NCBI GenBank assembly: GCA_963802415.1
Contig: CAWDIH010000003.1
Location: 744,001 to 808,000, forward strand
From: DATAES01 sp963802415
Lineage (GTDB): Bacteria > Actinomycetota > Acidimicrobiia > Acidimicrobiales > JACDCH01
Length of the DNA stretch: 64,000 bases
Direction of reading: 5' to 3'
Shown: one piece after another, positions 36,692 through 46,740 of the stretch
How the letters are laid out: each line of letters starts with the position of its first letter
Position numbering within the stretch: the first letter of the stretch is position 1
Made by a program: the position numbers and the translations under genes
Notes under the pieces: model-generated
What the model saw: only the letters and a program-made list of their open reading frames with translations
Told to the model about the DNA's origin: nothing
Database searches by the model: none

Positions 36692-38483
36692 ACGACGAGA
36701 ATCCCACCCATGTGCCGAGGTACCACGTCGCCCCTCGGCTCACCCCCGGCGCGTCCGCGCCGCTGCCCGTCCAGTCGCCGGCCACCGGCCGATCGGTCGG
36801 TAGGCCGTACAACAGTTGCCCTTGCGGCGGCCCCGCATCCGCCCGGTGCCGGATGTACCAGTTGCCCCAGTCGTATACGCCGATGCCATCGACGCCGTCC
36901 CCGTTCCAGTCACCGACGATGGGACGGGACCAGGGGGCGCCGTAAGCGAACGTTGCCTGGGGCGGACCTTCTGACGGCGTCTGGCGCAGGTACCAGATGC
37001 CGCCGATGAACACGCCGATGCCGTCTCCCTTGACCCCGGGAACCCGGACGCCGTTCCAGTTCCCGACGACGGGCGTGTAGCCGGGCGCGCCCCAATGCAC
37101 CACCAGATCGGGTGGTCCCGGCGTGTTCGAGTTCCGTAAGTACCACCAGCCGTTGGCGTAGACGCCGATCGTGTCGATGGCGTCGTTGTTCCAGTCACCG
37201 CAGACCGCTGTGTACCACAGCCCGCCGTAGTTGATGACGACGTCGGGAAAGCCCTCTGCGTTCGACTGGCGGATGTAGAAGACGCCGTTCTGGTAGAGCG
37301 CGGGAGTGTCGCGGCCGTCACCGTTCCAGTCACACGTGAGCGCCTGGTCTCCGTTCCACGGTAGGTTCATGATCGCGGCAACATCGGAACGTAATTGCGG
37401 CAGGAGCGCGTACAGGAACCGGCCGGGACAACTCGTGGAGTCGACGTCCGTGTGACCGACGATGGTCGGGAGCGTGACCACAGTGCCCACGGGCCATCGC
37501 TGGCAGTTGCAGTCGCTCGGGCCGACGGTGCGCGTGGCCGTGCCGTGTGCGTCGAGGCCATGATTCACCAGCTTCCACACGAGGAGATTTCGCAGCGCGA
37601 TGTAGGACGCGGACGGTACGGGCGCAGTGTCGTAGTTGCCGATCATCGAGATGCCCGTACTCCCAGAATTGAATCCCCCGGCGTGCGCCCCGATGACTGC
37701 TCTGTGTCCGCCGCCGTACCGCCCCTGCCAGATCTGACCGTAGCGGTCGATCAGGAAGTTGTAGCCGATGTCGCACCAGCCGTTGGTATGCGTGTGGAAG
37801 AAGTACATCCCGCGGATGAGCGCTGGCGCATCGCCGGGTCCGTAGTTGTTCGAGTTCACGGTGTGATGAACGACGGCCAGGTTGACCGTCGAGGCGTAGT
37901 CCGGCGTCGTGCACCCCGCATACATGTTGCGGAAGCCCTCGTCCGCGCCCCACATCGCCCGCGACGCGATGAAGGGAGCGGGCACTTGCGCATCAGCGAC
38001 CGAAGGCCCGAGCGCCGTTCCCACGACACCACCGGTGTCGCTGGGGCTCTTGACGTCGAGCGCGTGCACCGCGACGTCAGTCGGTGCGCCTGCGTCGAGG
38101 CGAACCTCGAAGGTTCGAACATCGTTTGCGAGCCACGCCGGACCAGCGGAAGTTCGATTCTTTGCCGGTTCCCGGTCAGGTTTGTCGCCGAGCGAAGCCT
38201 CGAGCTCGAGCCACTCTGTCCAACTACCTTGTTCCATCCCTCGGACGGAGAACGTTGCCGGCACGTTGCCTTGCCACGAGATGCCGAGCATCTCCGCGCC
38301 GATGTCGACCGTGACCGTTGTCGTCACACCCACTTGGACCGCGTCGAGCTCGATCGTCTGCTCGTTGACGCTTGTTCTCGGCTTCTTCGGTGCAGGTCCG
38401 ACAGCGGTGATCACGTTGAACGCAACCGCACACACCGCAAGTCGCGGAACGATCCATCGGAATGAGCGCCAGGCTCGAGCCAT
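36663..38483 (-). CDS. Secreted N-acetylmuramoyl-L-alanine amidase (PGRP/Amidase_2) with WYLRN repeat module
   Basis: The ATG at 38483 is chosen because GAGGGGG lies eight bases upstream; an in-frame ATG at 38510 is the alternative. The 606-residue protein has a signal helix (IVPRLAVCAVAFNVI), a beta-rich region, and a PGRP/amidase domain with zinc-type ligands in NLAVVHHTVNS and IVGHTDVDSTSCPG, plus WCDIGYNFLIDRYGQIWQGR. The C-terminal ~215 residues are about five WYLRN/GDWNGDG repeats as in the SpoIID protein. It would cut the stem peptide from muramic acid outside the cell. It follows a GT gene by 33 bp. Confidence 0.9.
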   Translation of the reverse strand: MARAWRSFRWIVPRLAVCAVAFNVITAVGPAPKKPRTSVNEQTIELDAVQVGVTTTVTVDIGAEMLGISWQGNVPATFSVRGMEQGSWTEWLELEASLGDKPDREPAKNRTSAGPAWLANDVRTFEVRLDAGAPTDVAVHALDVKSPSDTGGVVGTALGPSVADAQVPAPFIASRAMWGADEGFRNMYAGCTTPDYASTVNLAVVHHTVNSNNYGPGDAPALIRGMYFFHTHTNGWCDIGYNFLIDRYGQIWQGRYGGGHRAVIGAHAGGFNSGSTGISMIGNYDTAPVPSASYIALRNLLVWKLVNHGLDAHGTATRTVGPSDCNCQRWPVGTVVTLPTIVGHTDVDSTSCPGRFLYALLPQLRSDVAAIMNLPWNGDQALTCDWNGDGRDTPALYQNGVFYIRQSNAEGFPDVVINYGGLWYTAVCGDWNNDAIDTIGVYANGWWYLRNSNTPGPPDLVVHWGAPGYTPVVGNWNGVRVPGVKGDGIGVFIGGIWYLRQTPSEGPPQATFAYGAPWSRPIVGDWNGDGVDGIGVYDWGNWYIRHRADAGPPQGQLLYGLPTDRPVAGDWTGSGADAPGVSRGATWYLGTWVGFSSYEFTILPYL

Positions 38484-38516
38484 CGCGGAGTCCCCCTCGA
38501 GATGGGACATCGATTG

Positions 38517-39913
38517 TCACGACCCCCGCCGAAGACCGAGCGCCCGCAACGTGCGGGTCGCCAAGCGTTTGCCGAGGAGCCGAACTCCGCCTTCTTGAAC
38601 ATACGTCATCGCCACGTAGAGATCACGCTTCCAACCACTTCTGGGCGGCAACCGGGTCCGCATGCCGACGCGGCACGCGAGCGCGGATCCGCGAGATCGG
38701 GTGCACGGCGCGGCGCTCGACAGAACTCGACGAGCGGTTGCACCACGGCTGACCAGCACAGTTCCGGGATCAGCGCGGCGACGTTCGCACGGCACTGACC
38801 AACGAACGGCGCGTCCGTGGCCAGGCGCTCGATCGCCTTCGCCAGCAATGCAACGTCATTCGGTGGAACTGTGAGCCCTACGCCACGAGTCTCGATCAAA
38901 GCGCTCAGCGCGTCGCCCGTCGTAGTCACGACCGGTACCCCGGCCCAGAGGTAGTCGAGGACTCGCGTCCGGTACGAGAATTCCGTCTCGACGTGGTGCA
39001 GGTGCGTGCTCACGCCGATGTCGGCGTCGAGCAAGAGGTTCTGGCGCTCGTCGTACGGCACCCAACCCTCGTTGAAGAACACATGGGTGTTCGCGACCCC
39101 GAGGTCGGTTGCGAGGCGCCGCGCCTCCGCGGCCATCCGCATCTCGGGTATCTCCGGGTTCGGATGGCGTAGACCCATGAACACCAACCGGATTCGAGGA
39201 ACGGTGTGCCGAACGACATCCACGGCGCGGATCAGGGTCAGCGGATCGAGCCAGTTGTAGATCCCTCCGCCCCACAGCAGGAGAACGTCGCCGACGTCGA
39301 TTCCCGGCACGACACCTTTGACGCCCTTCGCCGTCCTCGCCGGCGGTTCGCTCTGGATCCCGAACGGCACGGTGACGATCAGCCGGCCGAGGCTCTCGTC
39401 CGCGTCGTAGGTGGCGGGATTGATGCGCCCGAGGGCAGCGAGTTGCCCGAGGTACAGGTCGCGCTGCTTCGGCCCCGCACACAGGAAGAGATCGCCCCGA
39501 AGCAGTTGCTCGTTCATTGCGGCGGTTGTGTCCATGACCGCGCGCCAACGGCCTGCTTCGTCGCCCGCTTCGTGACCCTGCTCGAGTTGCTCGAGGTGCA
39601 TCGGGTCGTACAGGTCGCTCACGATCACCTTGTCGTTCGCCGTGAGGAACCTTCGCCCCACCAGCACCCAGCCTTCCGCGACGAATACGTCGCACCAGTC
39701 CATGGCGTCGGCCAATCCGCTGTCGTCGACGACGCGCACGTCGAGGCTCGCCTCGCGCAGGTCCGCGCCCGCTGTACTCACGAGACGGACGTCGTGATCG
39801 TTCGCGAGCTCGCGCGCGAGATGCCACGCCCGTATGGCCGGACCCGCCATCCGAGCGCTCAGGATGTCGCCAGTCGCAACGACGACACGGCGATGCCGGC
39901 CGTCCTCAGTCAC
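38517..39913 (-). CDS. Glycosyltransferase family 4, one −1 frame break near the 3' end
   Basis: GTG at 39913. The N-terminal domain reads VVVATGDILSARMAGPAIRA and HLARELANDHDVRLVST; the C-terminal domain has LLLWGGGIYNWLDPLTLIRA, FFNEGWVPYDERQNLLLDAD and LDYLWAGVPVVTTTGDALSA. One base seems missing at about 38662-38690. The shifted frame supplies a plausible native end, WKRDLYVAMTYVQEGGVRLL followed by a basic tail, stopping at 38517; without the shift the tail is a non-conserved Arg/Ser/Cys stretch. The repaired length is ~465. It overlaps the ABC ATPase gene by eight bases. Confidence 0.85.
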
Positions 39914-41135
39914 GATCGGGTTGCCAGCGCCAATCGCCGCCGAGCGAGGTGACTCCCCCGAAGCTCTCGTGCGGCACGCCAGGCCCGACGTCGAACCGCG
40001 AAGCTCGTTGACGGAAGTCGAAGATGTGGAGGATCTCGTTGTCGGTCAACGACGCCGAGATGTCGTACGTACCGGGAAGGAGCAGCAGCCGGGGAACATG
40101 GAGATCGACGTACCCCGGACCGTCGATCTTCTCGATCGTCACCTCCGCCTCTCGTGTATTCGGGCCGCTGACGTGGACGCCGCCGATCGTATGGATGCCC
40201 ACGCCGAAGACCGGTCGCGAAATGGGCTCGTGGGAGCGGTAGTGCAGGCGGATCGTGACTTCGTCGCCCGTACACACGTGCGCCGTACCGAGCTGGTCGC
40301 GCCCGATCAACTCCACTCGCTCGATGACCGCCTCGCCGGACCCCCACCGACCGCCGTGCGACTCCTCCTCGGCGCGCCCCTGGTGCATCTCGCTGATGTA
40401 GTCGTCCACGATGTCGCCAGCTGGTCCGACGGCGCGGATCTTGCCGTGATCGAGCCACACGGCCTCCTCGCACATCGCCCGCACGGAGCCCATTGCATGC
40501 GAGACGAGGACGATCGTCTTGCCATCGTCTCGGAGCTCCGCGAACTTCTCCGCGCACTTCGTCTGGAACTGCTCGTCGCCGACCGCGAGCACTTCGTCGA
40601 CCAGCAGGATGTCGGGCGACACGTTGATGGCGACGGAGAAACCCAACCGCACGTACATGCCGGACGAATAGTTCTTCACCGGTGAATCGATGAAGCGAGC
40701 CAGCCCTGCGAACTCCACGATGCCGTCGAAGCGCCGATCGATCTCGCGGGTCGACAGCCCGAGTATGGACCCGTTGAGGTAGACGTTCTCGCGTCCGGAC
40801 AGCTCGGGGTGGAACCCCGCGCCCAGCTCCAACAAGGCCGAGACCTTTCCATCCACTTCGATCGTTCCGTGATCGGGACGGAGGATGCGCGCCATGCACT
40901 TGAGCAAGGTGCTCTTGCCGGACCCGTTCTCGCCGATCAATCCGATGGTCGTGCCTTGGGCCACGGTCAGGGACACATCATCGAGCGCGAGGAACTCCTC
41001 GTACCGAGCGCGGCGCCCGCGCATGATTGCCGCCTTCAGGCTCTGGTTCCGCTCGTCGTACAGGCGGAACCGCTTCGTCACGCCGTCGACGATGATCACA
41101 TGCCGGCTGGCGCTCTCGGCCCGCTCGCTCGGCAT
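39906..41135 (-). CDS. wzt: Polysaccharide ABC exporter, ATP-binding subunit (Wzt/TagH type)
   Basis: ATG at 41135 gives 409 residues. The ATPase half has ALDDVSLTVAQGTTIGLIGE with Walker A GENGSGKST, the Q-loop-region LLELGAGFHPELSGRENVYL typical of Wzt/TagH, signature YSSGMYVRLGFSVA and Walker B DILLVDEVLAVGD. The ~150-residue C-terminal beta-sandwich (VTIRLHYRSHEPISRPVFGV and TYDISASLTDNEILHIFDF) is the carbohydrate-recognition type found in O9a-like Wzt proteins. It powers export of an undecaprenyl-linked polymer. The start shares a base with the permease stop. Confidence 0.93.
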   Translation of the reverse strand: MPSERAESASRHVIIVDGVTKRFRLYDERNQSLKAAIMRGRRARYEEFLALDDVSLTVAQGTTIGLIGENGSGKSTLLKCMARILRPDHGTIEVDGKVSALLELGAGFHPELSGRENVYLNGSILGLSTREIDRRFDGIVEFAGLARFIDSPVKNYSSGMYVRLGFSVAINVSPDILLVDEVLAVGDEQFQTKCAEKFAELRDDGKTIVLVSHAMGSVRAMCEEAVWLDHGKIRAVGPAGDIVDDYISEMHQGRAEEESHGGRWGSGEAVIERVELIGRDQLGTAHVCTGDEVTIRLHYRSHEPISRPVFGVGIHTIGGVHVSGPNTREAEVTIEKIDGPGYVDLHVPRLLLLPGTYDISASLTDNEILHIFDFRQRASRFDVGPGVPHESFGGVTSLGGDWRWQPDRD

Positions 41136-41944
41136 CACAACTCCTCGGCCAGACGTCCCTCGAACCGGCGGAACACGAACGCTCCGGTGACCAGCGTGGC
41201 GAAGGACACGAGCACGACGTACGCAATGTTTCCCGCGGAGGGCCAGCGAAGGTCGTACATGAGGTTGCGGTAGACCTCGACGAAGTGGACCATCGGATTC
41301 GTGTTGTAGAGCGTCAGCCAAAAGCCGTGTGCATGCTGCTCCACGAGTGTCATCGGATAGATGATCGGCGTGGCATAGAACCACACCTGGAGCACGATGC
41401 CGACAAGGTGCTGCGTGTCACGGAAGTACACGTTGAGCACAGACAACATGAGCGCGATGCCGAGCACGAACGCGGTCTGGACGAGCATCAACACCAAGAT
41501 CGCAGGGATCCAAGGCAGGACCATGTTGCCGAACGCCAGGAGTGCGATCCACAGGATGCACATCTCGATGAGCAGCGAGAAGAGCCAGGACGCAACATTG
41601 GCAGCGACGAGCACTTCGCGCGGGAAGTAGACCTTCTTCACGAGGTTGGCGTTGCCGACCAACGCATACATCCCGCCGCTCATGCTGTTCGACAAGTAGT
41701 TCCACGGCAGCAGTCCGCACAGCAGGAACAGCGCAAAGATATCCAGACCGCTCGGATCACCGGCCGGCGGGTCGCTCTTCAGCAACACCGAGAACACCAC
41801 GGTGAAGATCGCCATAGTGGCGAGCGGGTTCAGGAGCGACCATCCCCACCCCAGAAACGATCGCTTGTACTTGCTCCGCAACTCGCGCAGCGTCAGGTTG
41901 AACCACAGGTCGCGTGATTGGCCGACCTCACTGAGATACGTCAT
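41135..41944 (-). CDS. wzm: Polysaccharide ABC exporter, permease subunit (Wzm/TagG type)
   Basis: The 269-residue protein has the ABC-2 polysaccharide permease layout: N-terminal FNLTLRELRSKYKRSFLGWG with WSLLNPLATMAIFTVVFSVL, six hydrophobic segments, and the NLVKKVYFPREVLVAANVAS loop. The late YATPIIYPMTLV, TLYNTNPMVHFVEVYRNLMY and FRRFEGRLAEEL are also typical. It moves a lipid-linked polysaccharide across the cytoplasmic membrane with the ATPase encoded next. Its start overlaps the methyltransferase stop by four bases (ATGA). Confidence 0.94.
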   Translation of the reverse strand: MTYLSEVGQSRDLWFNLTLRELRSKYKRSFLGWGWSLLNPLATMAIFTVVFSVLLKSDPPAGDPSGLDIFALFLLCGLLPWNYLSNSMSGGMYALVGNANLVKKVYFPREVLVAANVASWLFSLLIEMCILWIALLAFGNMVLPWIPAILVLMLVQTAFVLGIALMLSVLNVYFRDTQHLVGIVLQVWFYATPIIYPMTLVEQHAHGFWLTLYNTNPMVHFVEVYRNLMYDLRWPSAGNIAYVVLVSFATLVTGAFVFRRFEGRLAEEL

Positions 41945-43059
41945 GCGCGGCCCGAGTCTCGCTCGCGCAAGCGGCGCCCGATCGCTCGCGCCGGATGCCG
42001 CAACAGTTCCGCGACCGCCCCGACAATGGAGCGAGTCGCCTCGACGCTGGACCTGGTCGCCTCGACTGTGGTGCGCGTAGACGTGGTGATTCCGTGCAAC
42101 TCGGCCAGCGCAGACTCGACACCGCTGAAGCGCTTCATCAGGTGCTCCACTGCGGTCTGCAGCTGGACCGAGAGCTCGTACGTTCGCTCCCACACCCGAT
42201 GACGGGCGACGAGGTCGAGACTGGCGGTCACGAGAGCAAGTTGCACTGCTTCGGTCGCGATCTGGTCGTGCCCCAAGTATTCCGGAGGGTCGGGCACGAC
42301 CGGAGCGCGGTCGCGACAGCCGATCAGGACGTATCGGTAGAACGGCGGCACCTGGCTTCGCGCCGCGAGCAGCATGTTGTAGAGCACGTCGACGCCCCCG
42401 TCGAGGTCGTCGAGCGCAGAAGTGCTGCCGAGCTGTTGCTTGAGCAACATCACGAGCAGCCAGTCCTGCAGGTTGCCATTGCCGGCCGTCGCGACCTGCA
42501 GCCCTGCGTGCTGCAGCGTGGCCACCGCATCGTCCAACGAAGGAAGCCCGTGCGCGGCGTGCTCGTCGAGCTGATCCTGGCCCGCACCGGTTGCGGCGAC
42601 GACATACCGTCGAACGAATTCCTCGGCTCCCGCCACGCCTGGAGTGTCGAACGGCGCAGCCACTACCACGACATCGCTGACCCGCGCGAGCTCGCGAAGC
42701 AAGGCCGCCCGATCCTCGGGAGGAAGGTGCTCGAGCGCATCACTCGTGACCGCGACGTCCACGCCACGATCGCGAATTGGCAGACGAGCCCCATCGCCCA
42801 TGACGGTGCGGGTGCCGTCGAGCGGGTCGGGATTCGGGACGACATCGACGCTGATCGGTGCCAGTTCCGGATCGAAGGTCAGCAACCATCCGGAGTTGTC
42901 GCCGACGTCGAGCACAGCAAGCGGCGGCTGCTCGGCGTTGGCTCGAATGGCGCGCACGATGGCGCTATAGCGCGCGTACCTGTCGAACGACGTCCACATC
43001 GCATCCGGGAACTCGACAGCGGTGCGCTCCTTGCGCGGTGGGTCGGGGCGCGGTGTCAA
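41941..43059 (-). CDS. SAM-dependent methyltransferase with C-terminal helical region
   Basis: A TTG at 43059 preceded by GAGGAT is the chosen start (372 residues); ATG at 42999 is the alternative. The methyltransferase part has AVLDVGDNSGWLLTFDPELA, VMGDGARLPIRDRGVDVAVT and SDALEHLPPEDRAALLRELA. The C-terminal ~130 residues are helical and contain heptad-like TRTTVEATRSSVEATRSIVG, a probable coiled coil. It is first in the wzm-wzt-GT-amidase-spoIID operon, so a capping or decorating methyl transfer on the exported glycan is plausible, as in chain-terminating enzymes of Wzm/Wzt systems. That role is inference. Confidence 0.78.
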   Translation of the reverse strand: MTPRPDPPRKERTAVEFPDAMWTSFDRYARYSAIVRAIRANAEQPPLAVLDVGDNSGWLLTFDPELAPISVDVVPNPDPLDGTRTVMGDGARLPIRDRGVDVAVTSDALEHLPPEDRAALLRELARVSDVVVVAAPFDTPGVAGAEEFVRRYVVAATGAGQDQLDEHAAHGLPSLDDAVATLQHAGLQVATAGNGNLQDWLLVMLLKQQLGSTSALDDLDGGVDVLYNMLLAARSQVPPFYRYVLIGCRDRAPVVPDPPEYLGHDQIATEAVQLALVTASLDLVARHRVWERTYELSVQLQTAVEHLMKRFSGVESALAELHGITTSTRTTVEATRSSVEATRSIVGAVAELLRHPARAIGRRLRERDSGRA

Positions 43060-43178
43060 TGGAGATCCTCGAATGTGCGACCGCCGGTCAGGCACCCGAC
43101 CGCTGCGATCCTCCCGCCACCGCGCGGCTGCTCGGTGGGCACGCGTTCGAGCATAACCCTCGCTGCTACGTTCTCGGC

Positions 43179-45347
43179 GTGACCGAGGCTGGCTCGGCCG
43201 GCGACGAGCCACCCTCACGAAGCGCACGCCGATGGCATCAACGCTGGGTAGCGGCTGCCGTCGCGGCGGGCGCTCTCGTGCTGTTCATCGGCATCCTGCT
43301 CGGGCGGTCCGGCGGACCGGTCGAGGCGGACACCACCGAGCACGTGAAGCCCAACGCCGTCATCGGACCCCTGACGACTGCGCCAACGGTCGAGCAACGC
43401 TTCACCGCGCGAGCAGACGAGCTCTCGTCGATCACGATGCGCTTCGGCACCGGGGGGGGCGTGTCCCGCTGCAAGGTGGGCGTGCGACTCACGTCCGTCG
43501 GCACGGAGGTGGCGTCGCGCGTCATCCCATGTGCCGCGCTCACACCGGACAGCGCACCCTTCGAGATCTTGCGGTTCGCGCCACAGCGCGAGAGCAACGG
43601 ACGCGAGTACCAGCTCGATCTCTCGCTGGCCGAAGCGGGAGGTCAGTCAGTGGGCGTGTGGGCCGGCACCGAGCCCGACGGGCTGCTCCCGCCGGCGCAG
43701 TTCGGCGACGACCCGCTCCCTGTATCGGCGGAGTTGCACACGCGGTACGGAGGCGACCACCACGCTTGGGACCAGATCACGCTCGCGCTTCGACGACTCG
43801 AGCAATACCGACCATGGTTCCAAAGCGCAGCAGTGGTCGCCCTCACCGCGGTGGCGGCGTTCGCCGCACTCGTGCTACTGGTCGTGGCCCGCGGACGGCG
43901 CGCCGTTGCGTTGCTGATCGTGTTGGTCGTTGCCAAGGGTCTGCTGTGGGCCGCGATCATTCCGCCACTCGAGGCCCCGGACGAGCCCGCGCACGTCGCC
44001 TACGCGCAGTTCATGGCGGAGGCTCACCGCATCCCGAAGCGCGACGTGACCCAGCTCTCGCTGCCACCTGAGTTGATCTACAGCCCGCAGCTCACCGGCC
44101 TCATCGACGCGCTCCATCAGGAGAGCCAGACCACCGGCGACCGACCTGACTTCCAGCCGGGCGGCGACCCGTCGGCAGTGGAGAATTCGGCCCACCAGTC
44201 GCCTGACGCAAACGGCAACGGTGCCGCGGCCGGCTATGCGCCCGTCTTCTACGCGCCCGCGGCCGTGCTGTACAAGCTCTCTCCTGGACCGCTGTTGACC
44301 CGCATCGAGGTGATGCGTTGGTGGAGCATCGCACTAGGTGCACTCGCAGGTTGGTTCAGTTTGCTCATCGGACGTCGCGTGTTCCCTCGGTACGAAGGCG
44401 CTGCGATCGCACTCGCAGTCGCGTGCGTCTTGCAACCAGAGCTGAGTCAGCAGACCGCAGTCATGAACAACGACACGCTCGCGATCGCCGGCGGTGCCGC
44501 GTCGATTCTCGTGGCGGTCGAGCTCGTGAGTCCGGCAAACGCGCGCGCTCGTTGGCTCTGCTTCCTGGGCGGCGCCGCGCTCGGCATCACCATGTTCAAG
44601 TCGTTCGGCGTCGCGATCGCGCCGGTGCTGCTGGTGGCGTGGTTCATCGGGCGCGCACGCGCGCCACAGGGGGAACGTCCATCCATCCCGCACGAAATCG
44701 GGCAGACGATCGCCGGGCTGGGGATCACCTACGGCGCGTGGGCGCTGTTCGCCGCGGTCTTCGACTTCCGCGGTGCGTCGCTTGCCGACCTCACACCGAG
44801 CGACAACCCGAAATCCTTGAGCAAGTACATCGAGATATTGCAGAAGGACTGGTACCGCGCGATCCGGGTCAACTGGATCGACCAGCTCTGGGGTGACTTC
44901 TCGTGGGTCGACACCCCCTTCCCAACGTGGGTGCAGTCGACGATCCTCGTGTTGACGCTTGCAGGGATCGCGGTCGTGTTCGCGTGGGCCGTCGTCGTGG
45001 TCGGACGGCTCGTGAGGCGGAGGTACGAGGAGACACCGAATGGGCTCGATGCAGAGCTCGTCGAGACGTGGGCGCACACCTTGATCTGCTTGCTGTTCGT
45101 CGCGGTGACATTCGTGTTCTTCCTCGGACTGGGCTTCCTCAACTTCCACCGGACGGGCAGAAACGACCTCATCCAGGGGCGCTACGCGTTGATGTTGACT
45201 CCGGCGATACTGGCGGCACCCACTCTCGCGCTTCGTTCCCTGTGGCCGCGGTTGAATCCCTCCTTACCGATGGTGATGACCGCTGGCTTCGTCACGGCGC
45301 TCAACATTGGTGCCATCGCGCTCATCGTCGACCGCTTCTACCTGTGA
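43179..45347 (+). CDS. DUF2142-family polytopic membrane protein
   Basis: GTG at 43179 gives 722 residues: a first membrane helix (VAAAVAAGALVLFIGILLG), a ~150-residue external beta-rich domain, then about eleven helices. The loop IIPPLEAPDEPAHVAYAQFM is the family hallmark (PPxxxPDExxH), and the internal NNDTLAIAGGAA is also shared. DUF2142 proteins resemble GT-C glycosyltransferases and are found in surface-polysaccharide clusters; the reaction is unproved. It is divergent from the methyltransferase/exporter operon and overlaps the convergent GT2 gene by 26 bp. Confidence 0.85.
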   Translation: MTEAGSAGDEPPSRSARRWHQRWVAAAVAAGALVLFIGILLGRSGGPVEADTTEHVKPNAVIGPLTTAPTVEQRFTARADELSSITMRFGTGGGVSRCKVGVRLTSVGTEVASRVIPCAALTPDSAPFEILRFAPQRESNGREYQLDLSLAEAGGQSVGVWAGTEPDGLLPPAQFGDDPLPVSAELHTRYGGDHHAWDQITLALRRLEQYRPWFQSAAVVALTAVAAFAALVLLVVARGRRAVALLIVLVVAKGLLWAAIIPPLEAPDEPAHVAYAQFMAEAHRIPKRDVTQLSLPPELIYSPQLTGLIDALHQESQTTGDRPDFQPGGDPSAVENSAHQSPDANGNGAAAGYAPVFYAPAAVLYKLSPGPLLTRIEVMRWWSIALGALAGWFSLLIGRRVFPRYEGAAIALAVACVLQPELSQQTAVMNNDTLAIAGGAASILVAVELVSPANARARWLCFLGGAALGITMFKSFGVAIAPVLLVAWFIGRARAPQGERPSIPHEIGQTIAGLGITYGAWALFAAVFDFRGASLADLTPSDNPKSLSKYIEILQKDWYRAIRVNWIDQLWGDFSWVDTPFPTWVQSTILVLTLAGIAVVFAWAVVVVGRLVRRRYEETPNGLDAELVETWAHTLICLLFVAVTFVFFLGLGFLNFHRTGRNDLIQGRYALMLTPAILAAPTLALRSLWPRLNPSLPMVMTAGFVTALNIGAIALIVDRFYL

Positions 45348-46659
45348 GCCGCCGGTCGCGAAGCTGTGCCGGCGCTCCTACGACGAAGCCCACGAACGAT
45401 CGCAGCCGCGTACTGACGATGTATGTCCGTGGGCGTTCGCCTCGCAACATCGGGGCCACGAGATCTCGGCGGACGTACGAACCGGTGCTGAACACATAGC
45501 GCAACACGGCGGACAGCAGGCGTGTCAACGTCGCATGGCGCGCGAGTACCAGCAGACGGTTGCGCTCGTTGTAATACCGAGCGACGGCTGAGTCCTCCAC
45601 GGTGCTCGCCGCGTGCACGTGACGCACGACGGAACTCGGCAGGTAGCGATATCGCCAACCGCGCCGCCGGCCGCGCCACGACAGCTCGAGATCCTCGTAG
45701 TACAGGAACAGCCTCTCATCGAGAAGGCCCGCGTCGCGCAAGTAACCGGCTCGTAGCAGCACCGCGCCACCGCACCACGCGAACACGTCCTCGGCTTTCT
45801 CGTATTGCCCTTCGTCGGGTTCGAGCCAACCTCGATCGGCGGCGTAGCCGTTCGGCAACATCTCCGAGCCCACGTTGTTGACGACGTCGAACGTCTCGCC
45901 ACCCAGGCCGACGCGGTAGGTGTGCACGCCGGGGCACAGGGTGACATAGGTGATCTGGTCACCTGACCGGACGTACAGTTCCTTCGGTCGATTCGAGTCG
46001 AGTACCAATGTGCACGTGATTGGTTCTGATGCGTATGGCGGAACCGGTACGAACATTGTCGCTTTGGGCATCGCCCAGCGGAACGTCTCGCCACCACGCC
46101 GCTCCGGCTCGAAGAACCCACTGACATGCCGGACTTCCCCTGGCGACTCGGGTGGGGCGATGACCGCGATGACACGGACGCCGCGCTCACGCGGATCTGC
46201 GATCCACGGAGGTTCGGCTGTCGTGCCTAGGTCGACGCGACGGTACCGACCCTCCAGCAACATCTTCGGGCTCGCTGCACCCAACCCCTTGTCGCGTCGC
46301 AACGCGTCGGCGAGGGGCGTCAACCAGTCCGGCGGAACGGTGACGTCGTTGTTGACGAGGCCGATGGCATCGACATCGGTGAGGTCACCGATGCCGAGGT
46401 TGTTGCCGCCCGCGAAGCCTCGGTTGACCGTCGATCGAACGACATGGACGGCAGGCAGCTCGCGTTCGACTGCGTCGACGACACCGTCTGACGACGCGTT
46501 GTCCACCAGCACGACCTCGAGCGCTTTTTTCGGCCAGCGGGTCGCGAGCAGCGCGCGGAGGGACCGAAGCGTGAGATCGCCGCCGTTGTAGTTGAGAACC
46601 ACGACCCGGACCCGCTCGACGGCCGCGCTCGGCCGCGTCGGGTTGGTCTCATCCACCAC
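45322..46659 (-). CDS. GT2-family glycosyltransferase (rhamnosyltransferase-like)
   Basis: GTG at 46659 with GAGTGG upstream gives 445 residues; an in-frame ATG at 46680 is possible. The GT2 core has VRVVVLNYNGGDLTLRSLRA, VVLVDNASSDGVVDAVEREL, NRGFAGGNNLGIGD, the DxD-equivalent GLVNNDVTVPPDWLTPLA and the acceptor motif YYEDLELSWRGRRRGWRYRY followed by HVHAAST. A ~120-residue insertion between these (about residues 145-265, with VLDSNRPKELYVRSG) is unlike usual members and looks beta-rich. The neighbouring dTDP-rhamnose genes suggest the donor; not proved. Confidence 0.86.
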   Translation of the reverse strand: MVDETNPTRPSAAVERVRVVVLNYNGGDLTLRSLRALLATRWPKKALEVVLVDNASSDGVVDAVERELPAVHVVRSTVNRGFAGGNNLGIGDLTDVDAIGLVNNDVTVPPDWLTPLADALRRDKGLGAASPKMLLEGRYRRVDLGTTAEPPWIADPRERGVRVIAVIAPPESPGEVRHVSGFFEPERRGGETFRWAMPKATMFVPVPPYASEPITCTLVLDSNRPKELYVRSGDQITYVTLCPGVHTYRVGLGGETFDVVNNVGSEMLPNGYAADRGWLEPDEGQYEKAEDVFAWCGGAVLLRAGYLRDAGLLDERLFLYYEDLELSWRGRRRGWRYRYLPSSVVRHVHAASTVEDSAVARYYNERNRLLVLARHATLTRLLSAVLRYVFSTGSYVRRDLVAPMLRGERPRTYIVSTRLRSFVGFVVGAPAQLRDRRLTGRSGRR

Positions 46660-46740
46660 ACATCCACTCAAGCATCTCATCGCGTGGTCGAGGGGCGCAG
46701 CCCCCCGCCAGTAGCCGGTTTTCAATGTGGAGAAGAAGTG

